Assembly (NCBI GenBank): GCA_028554645.1
Contig: JAQOOI010000070.1
Coordinates: 1,364,001 to 1,428,000 of the forward strand
Direction of reading: 5' to 3'
DNA length: 64,000 bases
From: Omphalotus guepiniiformis
Taxonomy: Eukaryota > Basidiomycota > Agaricomycetes > Agaricales > Omphalotaceae
The notes beneath the pieces are model-generated. The model was not told where the DNA came from, ran no database searches, and was given only the letters and a program-made list of their open reading frames with translations. Every line of letters starts with the position of its first letter. Within the stretch, counting starts at the first letter, position 1. Positions 54,945 through 64,000 of the stretch are shown here, one piece after another. The position numbers were made by a program, and so were the translations under genes.

Positions 54945-55924
54945 CTACGATATATTTTTCGCTAGGGGGGGTGGGATATGCTCACTAACACCAAAGCATT
55001 ATCAGAGGTGATAGAGGAAGATTCTTCGCCGCCGCCGACAACCGACACCGACACCGACTCCCTGACTGATTGAAAGGGGGGGTAACTTTGGGGTGTGCGT
55101 ATATGAGAGAATGAGCGGAGCTGGTGTAAAAGAATGGACTTGCAGACTGGCTGCGGGGACGAGTTGTATGGGTAGTACAAACCTGCTCTGAGGTGGAATA
55201 GAAGAAGAAAAAAGAACGGGATGAGTAAGTGAGTGAGAAGGGAAATTGATTTGAATTGGGAATGGGAAATTGTTACCTGTATGGTGGGCATAATTATCAT
55301 ATCAGTCTAGATATGATGCATATATGCATATATGCGTATATGTTTGGTTACCACCGAGCATACGACGGGGTGGTTACCATCGTCTGTCTATGTAGCATCT
55401 GCCAGTACTCCCAGATTCTATGCAGAAAGGCTAGATACAGACCTTTCGGAAAATATGTACTGCAGTACAGTACTGGAGACCCGCGACGTCGACTGGCAAC
55501 AAATGCGTTATATCGACCATGGCCGCCAGGAATGTCAAAGCTGATATTTCATTTTTGAAAAACAATCGACCCAGAATTAATGAAACTCTACCAGAGGGTT
55601 GGTTTGGTGATTGAGCTTAAGCAAGGCCAAGATTGGGCAACGAAACGTGGTTTCCTTCCTTTCTGTAATCACTCAAAAACTCGTTCTAGTTCACTCTCGT
55701 TTACAGCTATTCGAAAACCTCCTGTAGAGCCAGTACACACTTCTTCAGGCTCGAGAATCATATTGAAATTGCACGTTGTCATGCAACACAGAATGAGACT
55801 CAGACAGCTCTGGGCACGATGATGTTCGAGCACACAAAGTTTACGCGGTGAGTAGAGCGTATGAGACGTGACGACGAGTGTCAAAATGCATACGACCCCC
55901 TGCACAACAAAGACATTCGAATTC
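54945..55924. other. intergenic, no gene seen
   Basis: Upstream region of the membrane protein and 3' flank of SOF1. Contains an alternating ATATGCATATAT stretch near 55312-55340. Open frames on both strands lack family resemblance. Confidence 0.4.
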
Positions 55925-57744
55925 TCAACTCTGCTCTGCAAGCACAACCTTCTTTCTCTCCGCCTTGGGTTTCGACTCCCCAGCCCTCGTATGCTTCCTC
56001 CTCCTCTCTTCCTTAACTCTCCTAGCTTCAAGCATCGTATTCTTAAGCTTGGCAGCCGAGTACACCGGTTTGGGTAGATGTCGTGTCCTATGGATAGGAA
56101 GAACAACATGTACATCAGCAACGAGAACAAAGAGAACTGATGAAACGTGAAAAAAAACGGACCGAGCAACTTTACCAACTTCCTTATCCATCTTCCACCG
56201 ATCCACGAGACTTGTTCTGTATTCCATCGCTGCACGTTCTCTCGCAGTAACGATCCCAAGCTTCTCGGAGGCTTTGGCTTTCCAGATCCGTACGTTGCCA
56301 TCGTCAGAACCGGAAACGACGAACCGAGCGTCAGTCGTGAATACCGTGGATGTCACTCTGGTATCATTACAAGTCAGGAACGACCGGAGAAATACTCAGA
56401 AGCGACCAATAATACATACCTCTGCATACGTTTCGTATGATACACCTCCGGCCCGTGACCTTGTCCCGTCTGCCATATCCGCACCGTACGATCCCATCCA
56501 CCAGAAACAAACTCAGTACCAGTGGGAGACCAATCACAGCTCATCACAGCAGCTACATGAGCTTTATATATCATACTCGGCGTATTGAGATGCCGTATAT
56601 CAAAAGTATATAAATTGTGGTCTTCGGAAGCAAGGAGGATCGTCGTGGGTAGTGTAGGAGACCACGAGAGAGCGTTGGCCCGCATTTGCATTATGACACG
56701 GCGTTCGGCTTTTCCGGTACGGATATCGTAGAGGGTGAATGTACGGTCTGAGCCGACGGAGGAGAGGATGGATGGTTCGCTTAGGTTGAAACGGACTGAG
56801 GAGATTGTTTCGGTGGAGGTTGGAAAGGTGATGTTAGATATGGGTGCACTTCTGTGGGTGCGTGTTAGTCATTAGATTTCTTGGGATTTATGGGACCAAC
56901 GGGCGTACTTTGTTTCATCCCATACTTGAACAAGTGTGGATGCGGTGGCAAATAGAGATGAAGATCGTTGGTGGTCTATTGAGCTGTGCATAACGTATCA
57001 GCAAAGACCAAGAATTTTTACGAAGTGCGAACTTACTTGAACGCTGTCTTTCCCGGGAATACATTTATCGGCTGATCCTGGATACACATGAGTAAAAACC
57101 GTTATAAGTAAAGCCCATTATAAACTGCGTAGAGAGGTGCAACTACGAACCGAATCACCCCCCACTTTCCAAAGCTTCACATTCCGATCAACACCACAAC
57201 TAAGCAGTTGTGAATCTGACGCAAAACACAACCCAGTCACTTTTCCTTTATGTGCCTGTGGAAACTTCGATATCTGTCTCCTCTGTGCAAGATCATGCAC
57301 CAACACACCTAAAAACAAACATCATAAAAAGATCAGCTATGATTCCTCTCCCCAAACAAACTTGCCAAAAAAAAAGAGAAAAAAAAAAGAACGATATGAA
57401 CGACGTACACACCTCCATCCCAACTCCCACTCGCAACATTAGTCAAGGAGTCATTCTGCTTTGCTAGTACCTCCACGGCATCAACATGTCCTTCAAGTGC
57501 ATCCACGAAGGGTTTTGAGAACATTCGATCCATTTTAGCAGCGTTTAATGCTCTTGTGCGTTCTCGAGCGCGAGCGAAGGGATGCATGAGAGGATTTAGG
57601 TTTCGAGAAACGGGTGTTGGATCTCCTGGTCGCATTGGTAGATGAGAGGAGGGATCATGTTGGAGAACTGATATTTTCTGGGGTGTCGTGGATTAGTGTG
57701 CCGTGGTTGATTGCAGGTGAAGAGAAGGGGTTGCTTACCACCAT
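55925..57744 (-). CDS. SOF1: WD40 protein of the U3 snoRNP, Sof1/DCAF13
   Basis: Needed for 18S rRNA processing in the nucleolus as part of the small-subunit processome. Eight exons: 57744-57739 (6 nt, ATGGTG), 57677-57413, 57308-57151, 57077-57037, 56983-56909, 56851-56420, 56357-56163 and 56087-55925; all GT-AG; 444 residues, the usual length. The N-terminal signature is GDPTPVSRNLNPLMHPFARA, then ALNAAKMDRMFSKPFV. WD40 blades show LEGHVDAVEVLAKQ, AHKGKVTGLCFASD, LLSCGVDRNVKLWKV, ILSSVGSDRTFTLYDI, FVSGGWDRTVRIWQT and FVVSGSDDGNVRIWKA. The basic tail RRKHTRAGESKPKAERKKVV is diagnostic of Sof1. No defect is seen. It shares a 560-bp upstream region with the divergent GH28 gene. Confidence 0.95.
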
Positions 57745-58303
57745 CGTCCACGGCGATATGGGTTATTTGGATCGCTCGTGTGGTGATTATTTTCAGTGGA
57801 TGAGACTGTCGTTCAAGTAGAACAATTCTCGTAGATTGTCGACGTCCGAGGAGAGTTGAAGAAAAAAGTCAAGCTGGGATCTGATTGGTTGACTACTGTT
57901 TGCCTGCCGGTCTGGCAATTCTCGAGGTGCAGTATGGGCGGCAATTCTGGCAATCGAACCACCCAACTTCCACTACGCCAACCAATCTATTATCCTAGTT
58001 TCTTACTGTATATTGATACCTTTCTTTCGTATTCAACATTTCGAACGACTTTCATCAAATTTATTGTCGTCACATCTCTCGCCGGCCCGCCAAAACCCAC
58101 ACTCGTGATCGTCCGAAGCGACGACTGACCAGTGACCCATGCAGCTGAGGTTCTTTTCGTAATGCCGGAGCACGTCGAGGGCGACTATTTAACGTACTTC
58201 TATGTTCCTGGTGAAGAGTTGAACCCGGTTACAACTCCGTTCTTGCGTTCGAGACAGACGGCGCTGAACGCTATACGCTGAGCCCTCCGAGTCCGAGGAA
58301 GAT
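57745..58303. promoter_or_regulatory. shared divergent promoter region, SOF1/GH28
   Basis: 559 bp between two start codons on opposite strands. No coding sequence. It must hold the promoters of a housekeeping gene and a secreted enzyme gene; I cannot assign elements. Confidence 0.5.
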
Positions 58304-60399
58304 ATGATACGTCTTGGATATCTCCTTTGCGCCGCGAGTCTACTGCTGAGTGGTGTACTGGGATCTCAGAGCTTCAAGTACGATGCGAGGACGAATGCAT
58401 GTGAGTTGAGACCTTTGGGAGAGGGGAGGGACGATACGGATCAGGTATGTGCAGATACTTATTCGAGCGGGTTTGAATGTTAAATCTTGAGGGTGTGTTG
58501 ATAGGTTGAAGCTGCTATTGCGAGATGTGGACGGTATGGGACTACGACGTTTCAAGCGGGGTCGTATAATATCACTAGGTGCGCGCCTTCGCTACAAACT
58601 TGAATCATGGTTTATTGATCTGATCTGCATGTAGGAAAATGACATGGGATCTGCATTCTGCGAAAGTCGATTTGCATGGGTTCTTGAATGTAAGTAAGAC
58701 TTGCATCACGAATTTCGTTTGGCAATCTTACTTACTGACACCTTGGGTTCTTGAATTTTCCTCCTGATATAGATTACTGGTTGAAGGCATCAAGTACCTA
58801 TCGTGTTATCTTCATTCAGGTACGTACGTCCCCACCGTCCCCACTGTCCATCCCACCTCATTTCCTCGTCTCTTTGAACACAAACAGAGTCAAGCCTCTT
58901 GGTTCGTCGTAACAGGCACCGACTTTGAGATCGACGCGCATAACACCGGTGGCATTCAAGGTAACGGCCAAGTCTGGTGGGATTACTACACAAGCCACGT
59001 TCGAGATGACGGAGACGGACGTCCCGTTGCGCTTACTCTATTCAAAGTCAACCGCGGGACTGTGCGCAACTTTCTTATTGAGGCGCAGCCGTTCTGGTGT
59101 AACGCGGTGGCGGAGTCGAAGGATGTGGTTTATGATGGGATGTTGTGTAATGCGACTAATACGAATCCTGAGTTCGCTGGGCAAAATATTGTGGTTCTCC
59201 TTTCATTCTTCAGTGGTCGCGGTGGTGCTGAAGAGAAGGGTTTTTCTTTTGTTTGTAGTATTGTGCCTAATACAGACGGTATTGACACGTATAGGAGCGA
59301 TAATGTTGCGTTGTTGAATTGGGATATTACTTGCGGAGATGACTGCTTGGCTATCAAAGGCGTGAGTCGTCCTTGACCTCCGTGCAACGAATCATGATCA
59401 TCAACGCCTCCCATGGGCCCTCTTATGTATGCACAGAACTCCACGAATTTACTTGCTAAGAATATTACTTGCCGCGGGGGTAACGGGATAGCATTTGGCT
59501 CTCTTGGTCAGTATGTGAATCTGGTGAGTTATGATCGGTCAACCCCGCAGTACAATCTGAATGAACCGACGATTCGGCTGGATATGTAGAGCGATATTGT
59601 GGAGAATGTATGGTTGGAAGATTTAAAGGTGTGCAATCATGCTTATGTCTACAACCTCTTTTTTATGACGTGGATATATGTATTCTTAGATGGTTCGTCT
59701 TGATTCTCAAGTCCAGCCGAACATGGCGAGCGGGGTAAGAACGAATGATAGATGTGGCCGCCACAAGTCATTGACGGAAAGAGACTGTAATTTAGGTATA
59801 CTTCAAATCGTGGACTGGTACTGTTAATGGCGTGCCTCCCGTTAATGGAGGTGGAGGAACGGGTCGAGTACACAATGTAACAGCAAAAGGTGTCCAACTT
59901 GATCAAGTGACTCTTCCGGTGCACCTGTATCAAACGAACTCTGGTCATTCGGGAGCAAGAGGCGATAATTGATACGTCTCTGAATTCTGACGATTAAACA
60001 ATCTGCTGTTGTAGGGGAGACCAACCATCCACGTTGGTGTTTGGAGACTTGCATTTCGAGGATTGGTCGGGAAGTGCGACGACCAATGAACGTGAGGTTT
60101 GAACCTTTCCGGGGATCCGTCGTGATGAAATCGATTCGCTTTGTTATGTATGCGGAACAGTCGTCGACATTCAATGTAGTCCAGCCGTCGGATGCGATGA
60201 TATCACTTTTCAAAACTTCAACGTTATTACACCCGATAACGAGCCTCCTCGGCTTATTTGCCAGAACACTACGCACGTTAGTGGATTACCAGGTAGGGGA
60301 ATTACTATGAATGGGATGGGTGTGGAGGTTTCTTTGTGCTGACTCTTTGAACCCACCTTTGTCTTTTTAGCTCCGTGTAATCAGACAGGTGAAGCGTGA
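58304..60399 (+). CDS. GH28 family secreted pectinase (exo-polygalacturonase-like)
   Basis: Secreted beta-helix enzyme that hydrolyses galacturonan-type pectin. Thirteen exons: 58304-58444, 58505-58578, 58635-58693, 58773-58819, 58888-59190, 59263-59361, 59437-59523, 59590-59628, 59690-59734, 59796-59954, 60019-60091, 60161-60292 and 60371-60399; 428 residues. Signal peptide MIRLGYLLCAASLLLSGVLG. Catalytic carboxylates are NTDGID (near residue 212) and GDDC (near 233). The usual G-H-G is CRGGNGIAFGS here (Asn for His), so the activity may be exo-type or unusual. The C-terminal cysteines are in QCSPAVGC and LICQ. Two introns have edge repeats: TATT (59187-59190 and 59259-59262) and GGGA (59951-59954 and 60015-60018). 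Canonical splicing would add four bases each time and break the frame. The 3' end is duplicated in the left inverted arm. Confidence 0.82.
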
Positions 60400-61055
60400 A
60401 CAAACGTTCGTTGATGCTGACAGTGATGATAATGCTGGCTTTGTTTTACTGGCAGGGCTGTTGTAGTACGGATGCGTGTATCTAAGTATGTCTATACCGT
60501 ATTGTGAAAAATATTCTCGAAACAAGGACTTGTGCCAGCTTGAGCCTGAGGGCGATGTACGAAAAAACTGCCGAGTCAGTTTTATGTACATCACCTTGCT
60601 TTGTCTTATACATCCATCATCGCAAGGGTTCTCCTTTGGCTATTCCTTTTGCATTGTGGGCTATCTTTATTCCAGCTGGTCTGTAAGACCTTTGTTTCTT
60701 TTCAATTCAACAAAGTTCATTGGCGAAATTTGATCTATATAAACTTGGAAGGATGCCAACGCAACGATTCTGTGTTCTCTGGTGTCAGGCCCCCAAGAGC
60801 CATAATTCTTTCATTCCTTCCATGATGCTATATGATACTAATAATGATACTCTAATGCTACTCTAATGCTATCTACAGATACATCAAGTCTAATGAAACA
60901 ACAAAGCTACAAATACAGGTTTAATATACACTATATACATCCTTGAAACCAAGGTGAGGTGTCCATTTGTCGTTATATCCATGTTGTGTCGTATCTAATG
61001 ATTAGTTTCGTAAAGGTCCATCCATCCACCCCGGAGTAGCAAGGCCCAAGTGCGA
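60400..61055. other. intergenic, 3' ends of GH28 and zinc-finger copy B
   Basis: Convergent 3' flanks. The whole stretch recurs inverted at about 44264-44760. No gene. Confidence 0.5.
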
Positions 61056-62978
61056 CTAGGATCCCTCATCGCCCAAATTCAGCTCCCACCCAGCTTCTTC
61101 AAGGTTTAGAATGGCGGCATAGAACGCGTCGTAGTTTTCGTCCCATTCCGTGTCCTCTGCTTTGGCTTCGTCAACTTCAACTCGATCCCCGAAAGCGAAC
61201 TGCATGTCGTTGAGAAACTCGTTGATCTCCGAGTTCCCGTCGTTCAAGGAAGAGGGTCCAGCGATAGTGGCGACTGAGGAGCTGGTCTGGTTGGAAAGTT
61301 GATTGGGAGAGACGTCATTGAGTGGTGTGCTGCCACTCCCGCTGGCTTCAGCTGAAGGGTCACCGAAGCTTGTCGTGGCCCCAGTGGCTTCGGCGGAAAA
61401 GTCGGCGAGTAATGTCCCGCTGTTACCACTCCCGCTGGTGCTGGCCTCGACGGAAGAGTCACCGGATGGTGTCCCGCTACCGCTTCCACTCCCACTGGCT
61501 TCACCGGAAGAGCCACAGGATGTCCCATTGCTCCTGCTTCCACTCCCACTAGCTCCACCAGAAAGGTCGTTAAAAGGACTCCTGCTACTCCCACTCCCAA
61601 TCCTGCTGTCAACCCCAGCGCCCGTAGCTTCTTCCGCTCCTTGCGTTTCTTTCCTCTTTCCCGGACACGCCGTCTTCCCCTTCTTCCCAGTTACCCTCAG
61701 ATGGCGCCTCAACGCGTCATCCCTCGCGAAATATTGCCCACATTCCGGGCACTGAACCTGAAACGGAAAATGTGTGAGGTAGTGCTTAACGAATGCACTT
61801 TTGTCACGGCATATACGGTTACAAGTCCCTGTGATGTTCCTGTTCCTTTGCATCACTCCGACGTTCTCCGCTGGTAGATGGGCCCACATGTTGTTCCAAG
61901 GGCATTGGAAACATTGACGCCCTTCGTTGTCGAACCCCAGTGGGATATGGTGGGCGGAGATATGATCCTTCACGTGGGATCGAGCGTCGTCCTTGGATGA
62001 AATAGGGCATCCGCAAGGCACGGAGGGGTTCATTGGGTGAGGGAAGCGGCAGACGCCTGCGATCGCGGCGTCTACTGCTTCGTCGAGAGCGGGCTGGGGA
62101 AGGGCAGGATCTTCCGAGGATACCACACGCCTCTGAGGACGTGTGGTAGGGTAAGGCTGATGTCGGTGGTGGGTGCTGGGATGTCGGGAAGAGGAAGATT
62201 GTGAAGGAGCAGACACTTGGGAGCTGCTCGACTCGGGCTCGTAATACGGAGCCTGATAAGTCATCGGGACTTGATGACTATCTTGAACAGCTTGCTGCTG
62301 TCCGTGGTGGCTCCACATGGGCACACCGAACTGCTGACTCGCTTGAGGGAAGAAAGCGTATGCAGTTGGAGGTTGTGCGCCGACACCGACGTTCTGAGCG
62401 AAATGCGGAGATGTATGTGGGAAGGTCTGCATTTGGTGTGGTGGGGCATAGTTCGTTTGAGCCTGCAGAAGGCGAAGTTGCTCAGGCGTGAGCATGTAAG
62501 GTTGTGTAGGTTGTGAAGGGATGTAGGAAAGGGAGGGGTCGGTCGGACTAGGGAGAGCAACTTGGTAATTCTGCTCTTGGTGATGGACCCCTGCCTGGAG
62601 AAACGAAGTGGGTTGGCCGAGCCCGTTTTGCGCGCTGAAGTCCCAAAACTCGGTGGCGCTGGAGGATTCGAGGGTGGGGTGTAGAGCAAATGTGGTGTGC
62701 TCGGGCGTGGTTAGAGGGTATAATTGTTGTTGAGGTTGTGCAAAGAATGTGTCGGGCACAACAGAGGGTATGTGCTCCTGATGCATAAAAAATTGCGACG
62801 TGCCGTCGTGCCTGTCGTTACTGTCGTTACTGTGATATTGGCTAAGAGGATGTCCTGGTGAGTGTCTTTCCTCTCTGAGTGGGAAGAATCAAACTCACTC
62901 GTTTCGTCGATAAGGTCTGCAGTCGGACACTACCTGGTCAGAGGTCGTGTTCGTTTCTGCACTGACAAACTTTGGCAT
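61056..62978 (-). CDS. C2H2-type zinc-finger protein with Ser/Gly-rich tail, copy B
   Basis: Two exons (62978-62899 and 62841-61056, GT-AG), 621 residues. It starts MPKFVSAETNTTSDQVV. The Pro/Gln-rich half contains LTPEQLRLLQAQTNYAPP, as in copy A, but about 60 residues differ at the N-terminus and 45 are missing in a repeat around 180. Cys/His region: CRFPHPMN ... CGCPISS, DHISAHH, CFQCPWN, CNRICRD, CPECGQYFARDDALRRHL with a Cys soon after. The Ser/Gly/Ala-rich tail has altered spacing, then an acidic end WELNLGDEGS. Both copies keep open frames, splice sites and the finger residues despite many substitutions, so both are probably functional and under selection. Confidence 0.8.
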
Positions 62979-64000
62979 AGCTTCGAAACTGGATTTTGAG
63001 GAAAAGAATTAGAAAAGAATGCTCTGGTGCGGCAACACCAAGAGAGCAGGAAGAAGAAGAAGAAGAAGAAGAAAATGCAGTAATTGCAGTGGGGAAAGAG
63101 CACGAACGCGTCCGAGTTTATAAACCAGGTGACCGTGATGCGTTTGGACCTTCGTTCCATTTGCTTTGGGATGTTGAAGCATTTGTGCATAAAGGAAGCT
63201 TTCGAGTGGGCCTCGGCGCCTATGAGCGCACCATTGTTCGATTGTTTGATTTGATGGGTCAGTGTTTCACAGTTTGTCCTGTTCGTGCCATTTTGGATGA
63301 ACTGAATTAATTGCTCAGGGACGAGGAGGACGCATGGCTGCGACTTAGATGTGCTCTTGTCCTTTACCCCCTTCGATGGTATGACCATGGCCACCGCACT
63401 GTATATGTGCGAATCCACACTCTTTTCGTGTAGATCCTGTCTAGATCTAGGTAGTAGTGCCTTTTTTCGGAGAGATCTACTATAGCTTATTTTTTTTTTA
63501 CCGTACACTTAGTCGCATTTATATCATGTCGCATTTATATCACAAGTCGTTGGATATTTCTTCGAGCCTCAAGAGAGCTCGACTCGACTCGCGGGTGAAA
63601 TGAATAAATTGCTTAGAAAGGGGTACTTTCAATTTGTCAATCTTATTCTCGCGACGCGACGCGTAAGCGCCCTGAAAATCTCGCGTGCTTGAGCGCCTCT
63701 TTCATTTTCTTCAACAACCACGTATTTGCCGTCCAAGCTCTGTGCTGGACCAGGTAAGCGAACTTATTCATGATCAGACCAGGCCCTGGTTCGTTCTATG
63801 TCGCCAGAGAATAGAACACCCATATCTGCCAACCTTTATGTATCATCACTTCTGTTATGGATGTTTTGGGACTTTTTTTGGTGGTACCATCGTCGAGATT
63901 GTGGGGATGAAACTTGAAGCCTTCGCGATTCGTGAACACTTGGAGAAGCGTGAGTTCTTGTTCATCTACGCGCCAGGCTTCTAACGTATTCACATATCCC
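62979..64000. other. upstream flank of zinc-finger B and right edge
   Basis: To 63812 this is the duplicated upstream region of the zinc-finger genes; 63813-64000 is unique. A short minus-strand frame at 63796-63993 may be part of a gene beyond the window, but nothing identifies it. Confidence 0.4.
63050..63074. repeat. GAA microsatellite
   Basis: About eight GAA/AGA units in the upstream region of zinc-finger copy B. The left arm has only a short pyrimidine-rich counterpart near 42058-42095, so the repeat expanded after duplication. Confidence 0.7.

Larger units (their letters stand above)
60040..63812 (-). repeat. right arm of the inverted segmental duplication
   Basis: Inverted counterpart of 41303-45100, 15 kb away. 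It contains the last three exons of GH28, an intergenic part, zinc-finger copy B and its upstream flank. The GH28 gene is whole here, so the right arm is the likely source of the GH28 fragment in the left arm. Confidence 0.88.

Noticed and set aside
1..64000. CRISPR arrays, bacterial operons, phage or plasmid features.
   Set aside because: No spaced direct-repeat arrays, no ribosome binding sites, and pervasive spliceosomal introns show a fungal nuclear locus.

Overview
The window looks like nuclear DNA of a basidiomycete fungus, most likely an Agaricomycete. Genes lie on both strands with 150 bp to 3.7 kb between them. Most are cut by many short introns (about 45-65 nt) with GT donors, CTNA-type branch sites and AG acceptors, and microexons of 6-29 nt are common. 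There are no bacterial operons or ribosome binding sites. A DUF6534-type seven-helix protein, F-box genes, a thaumatin-like protein array and Ser/Gly-rich C2H2 proteins fit this group. All exon structures were worked out by eye from splice signals and protein conservation, without transcript data.

Layout. 0.6-8.5 kb: three tandem copies of a unit carrying a secreted thaumatin-like protein with its promoter. 8.56 kb: tRNA-Ile(AAU). 8.9-18.5 kb, mostly minus strand: HVA22/REEP-like membrane shaper, F-box gene with an internal stop, MET6 methionine synthase, a short mariner-type MITE, an exon relic and an unknown gene with a 9-nt first exon. 18.8-21.2 kb, plus strand: an unknown intronless gene and an intronless cation/proton antiporter. 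21.4-23.2 kb: mitochondrial NADP-isocitrate dehydrogenase. 24.7-26.7 kb: an 18-exon DUF6534-like membrane protein. 27.1-28.9 kb: an alpha/beta hydrolase. 29.13-34.46 kb: an intact, very young Ty1/copia retrotransposon inserted just upstream of that hydrolase. 35.4-37.5 kb: chitin deacetylase. 38.9-40.1 kb: methyltransferase. 40.6-41.0 kb: a trpC-like relic.

41.3-45.1 kb and 60.0-63.8 kb are the arms of an inverted segmental duplication. Each arm carries a C2H2 zinc-finger/Ser-Gly-rich gene and the 3' end of a GH28 gene; the GH28 gene is whole only in the right arm. Between the arms lie a gene-poor stretch (45.1-48.8 kb), an isoprenylcysteine methyltransferase, a class III aminotransferase, a large membrane protein, SOF1 (U3 snoRNP WD40) and the GH28 gene.

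The genes do not form one pathway. MET6, IDP1, SOF1 and the aminotransferase are housekeeping metabolism or ribosome biogenesis. The thaumatin-like proteins, chitin deacetylase and GH28 enzyme act on cell walls (fungal or plant).

The most unusual signal is at splice junctions. In at least five introns of four genes, 4 or 8 nt of one exon's edge are repeated next to the other exon, so canonical splicing would break a frame that family conservation says should be open. A sixth intron lacks its AG acceptor in a related way. This may be an assembly or polishing artefact from spliced reads, or a real process copying spliced sequence into the genome; the sequence alone cannot decide.
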